NCBI RefSeq assembly: GCF_001435525.1
Contig: NZ_AZDP01000023.1
Location: 1 to 64,000, forward strand
Reading direction: 5' to 3'
DNA: 64,000 bases
Source of the DNA: Levilactobacillus koreensis JCM 16448
GTDB lineage: Bacteria > Bacillota > Bacilli > Lactobacillales > Lactobacillaceae
In this document: positions 8,198-16,165 of the stretch, in pieces
Numbering within the stretch: the stretch's first letter is position 1
Layout: the number at the start of each line of letters is the position of its first letter
Translations under genes and position numbers: made by a program
The notes under the pieces: model-generated
Told to the model about the DNA's origin: nothing
Database searches by the model: none
The model's input: the letters and a program-made list of their open reading frames with translations, nothing else

Positions 8198-8719
8198 TTA
8201 AATGGGCCACGGGGAGTCGACCGAAACGTGACCGTTAAGCTCGATCTGTTCGGCACGCCGTTGTTTCCGCTGCGCACTCCGCTTTTCGTAACCGGAAACG
8301 ATGTAACGTTGTTCGTCGGTCATCGGTTTGACGGGCGGCAGGGGCGTCGTTGAGCGACGGTCCTCAATAACGTAGGTGATGAAGCAGGTGTAGCCCACGA
8401 AGCGTTCGCCGGTGGTCAGATTTTCACCAATAATTTTTACAAAGACTTCCAGTGAGCGGGTGCCGGTCCCAGAAACGTAGGCTTCAAGGAACATGGAGTC
8501 GTCCAGGTGGAAGGGTTGGAGAAAGCTCACGTGGTCAAATGAGGCAGTGACGACCGTCTTGTGGGTCAGCCGCACGGCAGCAACGGAAGCGCTGTCATCT
8601 ACGAGTGAGAGAATTTTGCCGCCAAAGACGGATTCGTGCTCATTTAGATCGGGTTGAAAGACGCGGTGACTGGTCACGATTAATGTGGCGTTACAGGATA
8701 CGGGTGCTTGATTTACCAA
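8198..8719 (-). CDS. Acyl-CoA thioesterase, hotdog fold (YkhA/YciA type)
   Basis: A product of about 173 residues that hydrolyses acyl-CoA thioesters, probably with broad chain-length range. The hotdog signature LNEHESVFGGKILSLVDDSA (residues about 25-44) matches the family pattern of Asn, Gly-Gly and catalytic Asp in the long central helix. A basic C-terminal tail (YEKRSAQRKQRRAEQ) follows the hotdog domain. Start: GAGGTGA precedes a TTG at 8719 by eight bases, which I prefer to the GTG at 8728 that overlaps it. It converges on the GNAT gene across the shared terminator and is divergent from the condensation-like gene. Confidence 0.85.
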   Translation of the reverse strand: MVNQAPVSCNATLIVTSHRVFQPDLNEHESVFGGKILSLVDDSASVAAVRLTHKTVVTASFDHVSFLQPFHLDDSMFLEAYVSGTGTRSLEVFVKIIGENLTTGERFVGYTCFITYVIEDRRSTTPLPPVKPMTDEQRYIVSGYEKRSAQRKQRRAEQIELNGHVSVDSPWPI

Positions 8720-8912
8720 AAGATTCACCTCATGAATTTAGATTCGTTTCTTCCATTCTAACAGACCGGACCGGAGTTACCACCAATTTTGCGGGGGAAA
8801 GGACCGTCAGATTACGAGACTATTAATTTTTAGCAATGTCGCGTCGCCGGAATAGAGAAATGGCGCCACTCTTTGTTATACTGTGGCTAATCAATCAAGG
8901 AGGGGTGGTAGC

Positions 8913-10121
8913 ATGAATTTTCATGGCGAACCGTTAGACTTAATGCCGACGCTGGATGCGGCGCAAACTTATCCGCTACTCGAGTGTACGCTGAGTTTAA
9001 CGCACCCCATCGACGTCGTGCAGTTGCAGGCGGCTGTCCGCACAACGCAGACCGTCGTTCCCCAGATTTTTAGCCGCTACAATTTCCGGTGGAATCGATT
9101 CGAGGAGGACACCACGACTGGGGCCCACGTTGTTGAAGAATATACCGTGAGTCATGACCCCGGGCGGGCACAACTCGATGTGCTCGTAGGCCCCCAATTG
9201 AAGATCCAGGTCATTCACATGGACGACTACGATCAGTTACGACTGTCGATGAGTCGCCTGTTGACGGACGGTGAGGGCTTTAAACACTATCTCTATCTTC
9301 TGGCCGCGGCTTATGCGGGTCAGAATTTAACTAATTTTACGAATGAACGTAGCGTCCGAAAGATCTTGGCTCACTTGCGAACCCAAAAGAGTGCGCCAAC
9401 TAGCCAGTCGTTACGCTCCAGCGAGGCGATGCCCCAATTTAATGGCGGCATTCACCATCATCGGGGCGAGGCCATCATTCCCCAAGTTGAAAGTCGACGG
9501 TTGCGTCAGAAGGCCAGGGAGCAGGGCGTGACCATGAATGCCGTCTTGTTGGCGGCTTACGCGTGTGCGCTCTTTACGTTGACTGGTGAGCGGCAACTCG
9601 TGATTCCCTATCAGGTCGACCTGCGGCTGCACGGCCCGGTTGCTGCGACCAACATCGTTCAGGTCGCCAATCTGACCAGTGAAATGCCGATCCCGATTAC
9701 CGTGCAGGAGGGCGAAAAGTTCCAAGAGGTGGTCAAACGCACGCAAACGACAATCAGTCAGCTGCGGGAGTCGATGGCTTACCTACCGCCATTGGTCGAG
9801 CTCAGCAGGATGAGCCGTGCCTTGCCACCGGAGTTGGTGCGGCGGCTAGTGCGTAAGCGCCATACTAGCGCGGCGATTTCCTTTGCTAATTTTGGGCACA
9901 TCGATCATACGCGACTGGACTTCAAGGGCATTGCGGTCACCCAGATCTACTTTGCGGGTGCGTACCGGCCGATGCCCAACTTTCAGCTGACCGTCAGTAT
10001 TTACCATGACACGTGGACGCTGGCATTTCGCATGATGGGCTCCGAGCCGGATTATCAGTTGGGTATTAAAATTTTACGAAACGTCGCCACGCAACTCACG
10101 CAATGGGCGCGGCAGGCGTAA
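8913..10121 (+). CDS. Condensation/alcohol-acetyltransferase-like protein with degenerate active site
   Basis: A 402-residue protein with the two-lobed layout of the CoA-dependent acyltransferase superfamily (NRPS condensation domains, PapA5, AATase). The catalytic HHxxxDG motif is replaced by SRLLTDG near residue 122: Asp-Gly is kept but both histidines are gone. A later VDLRLHGP block and SFANFGHID near residue 328 match the second-lobe pattern. AAGGAGGGG lies about ten bases before the ATG. The gene is monocistronic, with no peptide-synthetase neighbours. It may be a non-catalytic or altered-mechanism acyltransferase; the assignment is from fold-level resemblance only. Confidence 0.62.
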   Translation: MNFHGEPLDLMPTLDAAQTYPLLECTLSLTHPIDVVQLQAAVRTTQTVVPQIFSRYNFRWNRFEEDTTTGAHVVEEYTVSHDPGRAQLDVLVGPQLKIQVIHMDDYDQLRLSMSRLLTDGEGFKHYLYLLAAAYAGQNLTNFTNERSVRKILAHLRTQKSAPTSQSLRSSEAMPQFNGGIHHHRGEAIIPQVESRRLRQKAREQGVTMNAVLLAAYACALFTLTGERQLVIPYQVDLRLHGPVAATNIVQVANLTSEMPIPITVQEGEKFQEVVKRTQTTISQLRESMAYLPPLVELSRMSRALPPELVRRLVRKRHTSAAISFANFGHIDHTRLDFKGIAVTQIYFAGAYRPMPNFQLTVSIYHDTWTLAFRMMGSEPDYQLGIKILRNVATQLTQWARQA

Positions 10122-10123
10122 AC

Positions 10124-10287
10124 AGAAGTAGGGCCTGAGACGAAAATCTCAGGCCCTACTTACGTTTCGAACGCGGGTGACAAAAGGCAGTCAACATCAC
10201 TTGTCGCCAGTAGACAAACAAGTCAAGACCAAGATGATTGGTCTATCGCCGTTAATGTTCACTGGCTAACCGCCCTTTGGCGTACGT
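10124..10287 (-). repeat. Dispersed intergenic element, copy C (minus orientation), with hairpin
   Basis: Read on the minus strand it shows GGGCGGTTAGCCAGTGAAC, ATTAACGGCGATAG, then GTTGACTGCCTTTTGTC. It ends in a perfect 15-base stem (10126-10140 with 10147-10161) built on GGGCCTGAGA / TCTCAGGCCC. It lies directly behind the efflux-pump gene in the same direction, and its hairpin also closes the plus-strand condensation-like gene. Confidence 0.82.
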
Positions 10288-10296
10288 GCTTTTCAG

Positions 10297-11490
10297 TTAT
10301 GATTTAATATGATGGCCTTGGTACTTGACCAAGCCGAATGCGCCCAGACTGCAGACCAGCAGCATCACGCTCATAGCGGCGTAAGAGCTACCGCTGACCC
10401 CAACTAGGGGAGAAACGATTCCCCCGCAGGCATCCTGCGACAGGCCAATGACGGCCGAGGCACTCCCGGCGTTGTGGGTGGCCTGATCCATGATGATCGT
10501 CACGGTCAGCGTCAACAGCGCCCCGATGAGGATCACCAGAATCAAGACCAGTCCGGCGACCAGCCAGACGTTAGCGGGAAATAGCAGCGAAATCAGCAGG
10601 ATACCGCTAGCCGTGGTGGCCGCGAGCAAGAGGCCGGTGACCTGTTGGCGATTGGAGAAGTGTCCCGCCAGTCGCCCGGGTAAATTGCTGCCGACCACGA
10701 TGCCCAGGCCGTTAAAGGCGTACAGCAGGCTAAACGTCTGGGGTGCCATGCCGAAGCCCGTTTGGAAGACGAAGGTCGACGCCGAAATGTAACTGAATAG
10801 GGCCCCGTAAACTAGCCCAGTCGCTAAGATCAGTGGCCAGAAGCTGGGTTGGACCGTCAGCTTGCCCATGGCAACTAACGAGGCATTGAAGCCCCCCGTT
10901 TGCCGTTGATCGACCGGTAGGGACTCGTGTAAGCCCACGGCGACCGCGATGGCGATGACGATCCCGATGATGGCCAACAGGATAAAAATGGCCTGCCAGT
11001 CGACATAACGGATCATGAAGCCCCCAATAATCGGTGCGATGATCGGGAAGACCCCGTTGACCGTGTTGAGTAACGCGTAGAAGTGGGTCAGTCGCTCACC
11101 GGAGAAGAGGTCGCGGGCCACGGCGCGGGCCAGGACCTGACCGGTTGCCCCCGCTAGCCCCTGTATAAACCGTAAGATGATCAATAGGGCGACGGAGTGG
11201 ATAAAGGCCATGGCCAAGGAAACGAGGCCAAAGAGGATAAACCCAATAATTAAAGGTTTCCGGCGGCCATATTGGTCAGAGAGCGGACCGGCAATCAGTT
11301 GCCCCAATGCTAGGCCAATCAGACAAGCCGTAATGCTTAGTTGCATGAGCGAGGCCGTCGTGGCGAATTGGGTTTTCATTTGGGGGAGTGCGGGTAGGTA
11401 CAGGTCGATAGCGAGCGGCCCCGTTGCACTCACCGTCCCCAAGAGCAGCGTCAGCCAGGCCAGCCGACGCTTGGTGAGAGTAGGATTCAT
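10297..11490 (-). CDS. Bcr/CflA-family multidrug efflux MFS transporter
   Basis: A 397-residue major facilitator with twelve predicted helices. Helix 1 carries the Bcr/CflA pattern GPLAIDLYLPALP, the helix 2-3 loop has GPLSDQYGRRKPL (motif A) and the fourth helix begins RFIQGLAGATGQVLARA. Family members export bicyclomycin, chloramphenicol or sulfonamides by proton antiport; the substrate here is unknown. GAAAGGGG precedes the ATG by seven bases. It is monocistronic with a repeat element at its 3' end. Confidence 0.9.
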   Translation of the reverse strand: MNPTLTKRRLAWLTLLLGTVSATGPLAIDLYLPALPQMKTQFATTASLMQLSITACLIGLALGQLIAGPLSDQYGRRKPLIIGFILFGLVSLAMAFIHSVALLIILRFIQGLAGATGQVLARAVARDLFSGERLTHFYALLNTVNGVFPIIAPIIGGFMIRYVDWQAIFILLAIIGIVIAIAVAVGLHESLPVDQRQTGGFNASLVAMGKLTVQPSFWPLILATGLVYGALFSYISASTFVFQTGFGMAPQTFSLLYAFNGLGIVVGSNLPGRLAGHFSNRQQVTGLLLAATTASGILLISLLFPANVWLVAGLVLILVILIGALLTLTVTIIMDQATHNAGSASAVIGLSQDACGGIVSPLVGVSGSSYAAMSVMLLVCSLGAFGLVKYQGHHIKS

Positions 11491-11855
11491 AAGTTAGCCC
11501 CTTTCTAGAGTCATATGTTATGTCGTGCGTGTGGTTGGTCCATCGCCTTACCAGCCAGCAGATATGGGCTGGTAAACGGTGCGGCCATTTTACGTCGATT
11601 TAGTCATCGTGTAGAGGTATTTCTCCATTATTGCCGCAAACCGGCGAATTTGCAAGCCGGGATTCGCGCCGTTTCGGCGGTGAGTTTGTCAAAATAGTTT
11701 CAGTACCATTAAATTCTAGGAAATCGTGGGACTTTGGGCCGGTAAATGGTAAGATTGTAAGCGACCCCAAGCAGAAAGTGTTTTCCGCCGTCCGCTCGGG
11801 GTGTATGATTAGTGTAAATCATTTTATCTCTGAAAAATAAGGAGTCTCGCTCATT
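11491..11855 (+). promoter_or_regulatory. Intergenic region with weak lepB promoter
   Basis: No gene is convincing in these 365 bases; two short open frames have no ribosome binding site. A promoter for lepB can be placed as TTTTCC at 11781-11786, 17 bases, then TATGAT at 11804-11809. The -35 hexamer is poor. A short inverted repeat built on CCAGC / GCTGG occurs near 11550-11572; nothing else stands out. Confidence 0.4.
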
Positions 11856-12443
11856 ATGAAAGTACTAAAGGAAGTCATGAGTTGGGTCATCCCCATCGTC
11901 ATTGGGTTGGCCATTGCTTTTGCCATCAAGGCCTTCGTCTTCACCCGCGTACGGGTCGACGGACCTTCGATGGAACCGAACCTGCAAAATGACGAAAAGG
12001 TCGTTGCGTTCAAGCAGTCCAAGGTCAAACACCTTAGCGTCATTGTGTTTGATGCCCACGGCGAAGATCCTGCGGCGAAGACCAACACCAACTATGTTAA
12101 GCGGGTCATCGGGTTGCCGGGTGATAAGGTTGCTAGTAAGAACGGTTATATCTATGTGAACAATAAGAAGATCAAGCAGAGCTTCATTAGCCAGAGCGAA
12201 CGGACATCTGGGACCGGTAACTGGACGTTAGCTAGCCTGGAAAAGAGCAACGGCTGGGGCAATGGTAAGGTTACTGTTGTGCCAAAGGGCAAATACTTCG
12301 TGTTGGGTGACCACCGAAGTGTGTCCAACGACAGCCGTTACTGGGGCTTTGTCGACAAGGATAAGATCGTCGGCGTGGTGAAGGTGCCATTCTGGACTTC
12401 ATCGAAGACCCGTCGAGCAAACATCAATGATATGGCTTATTAA
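11856..12443 (+). CDS. lepB: Signal peptidase I
   Basis: A 195-residue type I signal peptidase that removes signal peptides from Sec-exported proteins at the outer face of the membrane. It has one N-terminal anchor (about residues 10-29). The nucleophile is Ser38 in GPSMEPNL and the general base is Lys82 in YVKRVIGLPGD. The late GDHRSVSNDSRYWGFV box is also complete. AAGGAG lies about twelve bases upstream of the ATG. It is monocistronic with its own terminator. Likely clients in this window include the surface protein, the deacetylase and the DUF2207 protein. Confidence 0.95.
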   Translation: MKVLKEVMSWVIPIVIGLAIAFAIKAFVFTRVRVDGPSMEPNLQNDEKVVAFKQSKVKHLSVIVFDAHGEDPAAKTNTNYVKRVIGLPGDKVASKNGYIYVNNKKIKQSFISQSERTSGTGNWTLASLEKSNGWGNGKVTVVPKGKYFVLGDHRSVSNDSRYWGFVDKDKIVGVVKVPFWTSSKTRRANINDMAY

Positions 12444-12457
12444 GCGTAAATAACGTG

Positions 12458-12490
12458 AAGGCAGTTCAGCGGTCGCTGACTGCCTTTTTT
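12458..12490 (+). terminator. Terminator of lepB
   Basis: AAGGCAGT and ACTGCCTT form the stem around a GC-rich loop, with six T at the end. Confidence 0.85.
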
Positions 12491-12577
12491 GTCGGCGTTG
12501 CGTGGGTAGTGGGCACCTTGACTTTTTGGAAAAAATAGTATATGCTTGCGCACGTAAATTTAGGAAGGAGGCGGCTT

Positions 12578-13030
12578 ATGGTCACCAGTAGTAATGATCC
12601 AGATATTCTGAAATGGCTCTCCATTGCGAACCGTTATACGCGCATTGCTCTCGACCGGCGTCTCCAACCATACCGGCTCAATGCCAGCATGTACTATTAC
12701 ATTTTACGGATTCATGAACGGCCGCGGCTGACTCAGGATAAGTTAATTAACTTAACCTATCTCAACCCGAGCAACGTGACGCGGGCAATTAATCAGTTGG
12801 TCAATTTAGGCTACGTCCGCAAGCGCCAATCCAAGGCCGACAAGCGAGTCTATGAGTTGTCCTTGACCAAGCGGGGCGAGGAACTTTATCCAGAAATTGT
12901 GAAATTGCGGCAGGAAGTTGCGGATAATCTGTTGGCGGACGTGCCGGCGGAACAGCACGACGAGTTGGTGGCGTTAGTTCGACAACTCGCATTACGGGCC
13001 GTAGAAAATGAAACACCAAAATTAAATTGA
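12578..13030 (+). CDS. MarR-family transcriptional regulator
   Basis: A 150-residue winged-helix regulator. The recognition-helix region is TYLNPSNVTRAINQLVNLGYVRKRQ (read as NPSNVTRAINQL plus LGYVRKR), followed by the wing SKADKRVYELSLTKRGEEL. MarR proteins are usually repressors released by phenolic or oxidant ligands. GGAAGGAGG precedes the ATG at 12578 by about seven bases; the upstream ATG at 12542 lacks one. It is not in an operon with a transporter, so the regulon is unknown; autoregulation is usual. A palindromic repeat element terminates it. Confidence 0.88.
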   Translation: MVTSSNDPDILKWLSIANRYTRIALDRRLQPYRLNASMYYYILRIHERPRLTQDKLINLTYLNPSNVTRAINQLVNLGYVRKRQSKADKRVYELSLTKRGEELYPEIVKLRQEVADNLLADVPAEQHDELVALVRQLALRAVENETPKLN

Positions 13031-13042
13031 TTTCCAGAACGT

Positions 13043-13106
13043 GACGAGAGTGGGGAAAAAAAGCGGTTAACTGGCGAGCGTTGATGCTCGCTAGTTAACC
13101 GCCTTT
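13043..13106 (+). repeat. Collapsed palindromic copy (G) of the dispersed element, acting as a terminator
   Basis: Begins GAGAGTGGGG as the other copies do and continues into the left-core AGCGGTTAAC. The rest of the element is replaced by an inverted copy of that core, giving a 17-base stem (13063-13079 with 13086-13102, one G-U pair) around a six-base loop. T residues at the end suggest it terminates the marR transcript. Confidence 0.65.
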
Positions 13107-13126
13107 AGTCGCCTGCTTAAAATAAA

Positions 13127-13155
13127 TTGCCATTCCGCTTCAAAAGCGCTAGAAT
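13127..13155 (+). promoter_or_regulatory. Promoter of pepC
   Basis: TTGCCA at 13127-13132, a 17-base spacer, then TAGAAT at 13150-13155. Transcription would start near 13162, about 62 bases before the pepC ATG. Confidence 0.65.
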
Positions 13156-13175
13156 GAATTCAACTTTAATTATGA

Positions 13176-13203
13176 GATTTTCATGAGTCTTCTCATGAAA
13201 ATC
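13176..13203 (+). promoter_or_regulatory. Perfect inverted repeat in the pepC leader
   Basis: GATTTTCATGAG and CTCATGAAAATC, 12 bases each, are separated by TCTT. The repeat lies inside the predicted transcript, immediately before the ribosome binding site (AGGAGAGAGGAG). It could be an operator or a leader hairpin controlling ribosome access. Confidence 0.6.
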
Positions 13204-13223
13204 CAGGAGAGAGGAGTCATTTT

Positions 13224-14555
13224 ATGCCAGAAACTAAGACTGAACATGAATTAACCGCTGCTGAGACTGCGGATTTACGTGCTGATTTACAAAAGCAACC
13301 CGCCCACGACGTTGTCGCCCGGGCCGTGATTAAAAACGGAGTCCTCAACGCTGCTGAAGACCCACAAGCTACGGTTCGTTTGAACCGAACCTTCTCCGTT
13401 GAACTCGATACGGGTAAGGTCTCCAACCAGAAACATTCTGGCCGGTGCTGGCTCTTCTCCACGTTAAACGTTGTGCGGCACCAATTTGCAGCAAAATACA
13501 ACGTGAAGGACTTCGAATTGTCTCAGAGTTATTTGTTCTTCTGGGATAAGGTTGAACGCGCCAATATTTTCTACGACCGCGTTTTAGCGACGGCGACGAA
13601 GCCGTTAGATGACCGGGAAGTCTCCGCCTATTTGAGTTATCCCAATGGCGACGGTGGGCAATGGGCCATGGGGGCTGCGCTGATTCAAAAGTACGGGGTC
13701 GTTCCAGTGAGTGCGATGCCAGAATCCTTTAACACCAACGACACGACTGGCTTCGGTGCGGCGTTGAACCTGAAGTTACGCAAGGATGCTTTAGCCCTCC
13801 GGCAATTGGTCGCGGATGGCGCTAGTGATGCCGATATTGCGGCCGAACGCACGGCGGACATGAAGGAAGTTTACCGGATGGCGGCCTACTCATTTGGCGA
13901 GCCGCCAACCACGTTTGACTTGGAATACAAGGATGATGATAAGGGGTACCATTTGGACGCTGGTCTGACACCGAAGGGCTTCTTTGACAAGTACTTTGAT
14001 GTCGACCTCGACGATTACGTCGTGTTGAGTAATTCACCCGAAAAGCCATTTGACAAGTTATACAGTTTGCCAAGTCAGGACAATATTGTTGGTGGTAAGC
14101 ACATTACCTTCCTGAATGAACCAATGGCTGTGCTGAAAGAAGCTGCTATTGCGCAGTTACAGGCCGGCGATGCCGTTTGGTTTGGCAATGACGTCTTGCA
14201 ACAGATGAGTCGCGAACGGGGCTTCCTCGATAGCAACCTGTTCAAGACCGCTGACTTGTTTGGTGTCGATCTGAGCTTGACGAAGGCCCAACGCCTGGCA
14301 ACCGGTGAAGCCGAGGTTTCTCATGCCATGACACTGACCGGGGTCGACTTGGTCAAAGGTGATCCGACTCGTTGGAAGGTTGAAAACAGTTGGGGCGAAA
14401 AGAATGGTGAGAAGGGCTACTTTGTGATGACTGACGACTGGATGAATGATTTCGTCTACGAAGTCGTGGTTCGCAAGGAGTTCCTGACAGCGGACCAACA
14501 AGCACTGTTGGACACGACGCCACAAGCATTACCAGCTTGGGATTCATTAGCTTAA
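13224..14555 (+). CDS. pepC: Aminopeptidase C (bleomycin hydrolase family, peptidase C1B)
   Basis: A 443-residue cytoplasmic cysteine aminopeptidase that releases N-terminal amino acids from peptides, part of the proteolytic system that feeds lactic acid bacteria. The catalytic triad is visible: Cys75 in SGRCWLF, His367 in SHAMTLTG and Asn388 in ENSWGEKNG. The length equals that of PepC in related species. The start is supported by GAGAGGAG about nine bases upstream. It has its own promoter and leader repeat upstream and repeat element D downstream, so it is monocistronic. Confidence 0.96.
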   Translation: MPETKTEHELTAAETADLRADLQKQPAHDVVARAVIKNGVLNAAEDPQATVRLNRTFSVELDTGKVSNQKHSGRCWLFSTLNVVRHQFAAKYNVKDFELSQSYLFFWDKVERANIFYDRVLATATKPLDDREVSAYLSYPNGDGGQWAMGAALIQKYGVVPVSAMPESFNTNDTTGFGAALNLKLRKDALALRQLVADGASDADIAAERTADMKEVYRMAAYSFGEPPTTFDLEYKDDDKGYHLDAGLTPKGFFDKYFDVDLDDYVVLSNSPEKPFDKLYSLPSQDNIVGGKHITFLNEPMAVLKEAAIAQLQAGDAVWFGNDVLQQMSRERGFLDSNLFKTADLFGVDLSLTKAQRLATGEAEVSHAMTLTGVDLVKGDPTRWKVENSWGEKNGEKGYFVMTDDWMNDFVYEVVVRKEFLTADQQALLDTTPQALPAWDSLA

Positions 14556-14570
14556 TTGAAATTAAAAAGG

Positions 14571-14740
14571 AGAGTGGGATAAAAGGCGGTTAGCCAATGA
14601 GCATTAACGTCGGACGAATAATCATGGGCTTGGATTGGTTGTTTATCGGGGTTAAGCGGAATTGACTGCCTTTTGGCGCACGTTTCCGCTATATACGTTC
14701 GGAGCGTAAAACGGGTCTGGGACAAAAGTTCCAGACCCGT
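14571..14740 (+). repeat. Dispersed intergenic element, copy D (reference copy), with terminator
   Basis: The best-preserved long copy. It starts with GAGAGTGGGAT, then AAAAGGCGGTTAGCC, AATGAGCATTAACGTCGG, TTGGATTGGTTGTTTATC, GGGGTTAAGCGGAATTGAC, TGCCTTTTGGCGCACG, and ends in ACGGGTCTGG / CCAGACCCGT (14711-14740). AAAAGGC (14581-14587) can pair with GCCTTTT (14668-14674). It sits 15 bases behind the pepC stop in the same direction, and only four bases separate it from the 3' end of the convergent small gene. Confidence 0.85.
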
Positions 14741-14744
14741 TGAT

Positions 14745-15050
14745 CTATTGACGAAAAATAATGCTGAGGATAAAGAGGCCAATGGCGCTGACCACGGCCG
14801 CTGCTAGCGTCCCTAATAGGATACTCCAGATAAAGAATAGGTTGCGGTGGGCCAGACTGACGGTCCAATAGTCGGCTAAGAAAAAGAAGTCCAAGCCATA
14901 CAAACTGAAGCCTAATCCGGGTTGCTTGATGGCCATTAGAATAATGCTAACGGCAAGAACGCCTAGCATTAACCACAGCATATGCTGGTGCATTTTTCCC
15001 GTTGCTTGTGCACCAAGCTCAGTCGTATACTTATTGCCCCATTGTTTCAC
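14745..15050 (-). CDS. Small membrane protein whose start codon lies inside a parS site
   Basis: A 101-residue protein with three hydrophobic segments (about residues 22-40, 45-62 and 76-97) and a short polar N-terminus beginning MKQWGNKY. The start is a GTG at 15050, the second half of the palindromic parS, with GGAGG eight bases upstream; the first codons (GTG AAA CA) are parS bases. Binding of ParB could therefore touch expression. The family is not recognised. It converges on pepC, with repeat element D acting as terminator for both. Confidence 0.72.
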   Translation of the reverse strand: MKQWGNKYTTELGAQATGKMHQHMLWLMLGVLAVSIILMAIKQPGLGFSLYGLDFFFLADYWTVSLAHRNLFFIWSILLGTLAAAVVSAIGLFILSIIFRQ

Positions 15051-15058
15051 GTGAAACA
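15043..15058. other. parS chromosome-partition site (perfect palindrome)
   Basis: TGTTTCACGTGAAACA is a perfect 16-base palindrome matching the parS consensus at every conserved position. It overlaps the start codon and first codons of the minus-strand membrane protein gene. Confidence 0.92.
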
Positions 15059-15243
15059 CCTCCACTTCAATTTCAGCATACTATAAGTTGGGGGCCATTT
15101 CAAAAACGGTTAATTAGTTGGAGAAAAGAACCACCAAACGGTTGTGCTGGATTGGCTGACCCTTCAAAAGGTGCTGGTCAGATGGGGGTGCGGGCGCGTA
15201 GAATGGGGAAGATAAGTGCGACTAATCCTAACGAGGTGATTTA

Positions 15244-15882
15244 ATGCGTAATTCTTTGTTCGATTTTGATAGTACCTTAGCTGATACCCGCAATGTGGCG
15301 GTGGCGTCGACCCAAGCCGCATATAAGCTCCAGGGGCTGACCGTGCCATCGCGGGATGCCGTGGTCGGTTACATGGGCGTTCCCATCGAGGTTTCCTTTG
15401 CTAAGATGGCGGATCGGCCAATGAGCGCGGCTGAATTACAGGACTTGTATACGGTCTTTCGTGAGCAGTACCACTTAGCCGAAACGAACGGAATTACGCT
15501 TTTCGCTGGTATGGGTGAAGCGTTGACTGAGCTAAAGGCCAAGGGTGACCACGTCTTCGTGGTGTCCAGCAAGCATTCGGTCCCGTTACAACGGAACTTG
15601 GAGCAGATTGGTCTGGGCGACACGTTTAAAGCCATCAGTGGCTCGGACTCGGTGGCTCACTATAAGCCAGCACCGGATGGTATTTTGAACCTGTTAGACC
15701 GGTTTAACTTGGCCGCAGCGGAGAGTGTCATGATTGGGGATGCCATCTACGATATGCAAATGGGGAAGAACGCCGGCGTGGCAACGGCCGCAGCCATGTG
15801 GGGCGCCGCTGATCCAGTTGCCGTTAAGGCGGAACGGCCAACTTACATTTTACAGTCGCCATTGGATTTGTTAACAATTTAG
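15244..15882 (+). CDS. HAD-superfamily phosphatase (Gph/PpaX-like)
   Basis: A 212-residue HAD hydrolase with motif I written FDFDSTLADT (Asp-x-Asp-Ser-Thr in place of the commoner DGT), the sugar-phosphate type alpha-helical cap after it, motif II VVSSKHS near residue 103, Lys in HYKPAPDG near 140 and motif IV IGDAIYDMQMGKNAG near 164. Relatives dephosphorylate phosphoglycolate or pyrophosphate; the substrate is not assignable. GAGGTGA lies seven bases before the ATG. It is a single gene with its own terminator. Confidence 0.88.
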   Translation: MRNSLFDFDSTLADTRNVAVASTQAAYKLQGLTVPSRDAVVGYMGVPIEVSFAKMADRPMSAAELQDLYTVFREQYHLAETNGITLFAGMGEALTELKAKGDHVFVVSSKHSVPLQRNLEQIGLGDTFKAISGSDSVAHYKPAPDGILNLLDRFNLAAAESVMIGDAIYDMQMGKNAGVATAAAMWGAADPVAVKAERPTYILQSPLDLLTI

Positions 15883-15893
15883 AATGAGTGTGG

Positions 15894-15926
15894 GGAGCGA
15901 TCGAAAAGGGTCGCTTCTTTTTTTTA
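15894..15926 (+). terminator. Terminator of the HAD phosphatase gene
   Basis: GAGCGA and TCGCTT form the stem, followed by nine T. The preceding GAGTGTGGGG resembles the first bases of the dispersed element, so this may be a minimal relic of one. Confidence 0.75.
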
Positions 15927-16165
15927 GAAATAATCGAATTTATGGGGAAAATGGGCAACAAACACATATGATAAATATTATGTATTTAATTAGGAATACA
16001 ATAACAAACGTTTTCTGAAGGAGAACTTAGACGTGAGATTATGATATATATACTGTAAATGATTAGAAAAAAGTAATCCAACCCCCTAATGGACCTTGAG
16101 AATGCGCTTTTTGACTAACCGATTAGGCAAAACTAATCGGTCATATTATTATATCGTAAATATTC
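15927..16165. other. Gene-free AT-rich stretch
   Basis: No gene longer than a few codons is visible. AAGGAG near 16018 is followed by GTG AGA TTA TGA, an immediate stop, so any former gene is lost. A nine-base stem ACCGATTAG / CTAATCGGT lies at 16118-16141 without a T-run, so it is not a classical terminator. Confidence 0.5.

Noticed and set aside
11515-11840. Two short plus-strand open frames before lepB
   Set aside because: No ribosome binding site, no recognisable composition, and they overlap the lepB promoter region.
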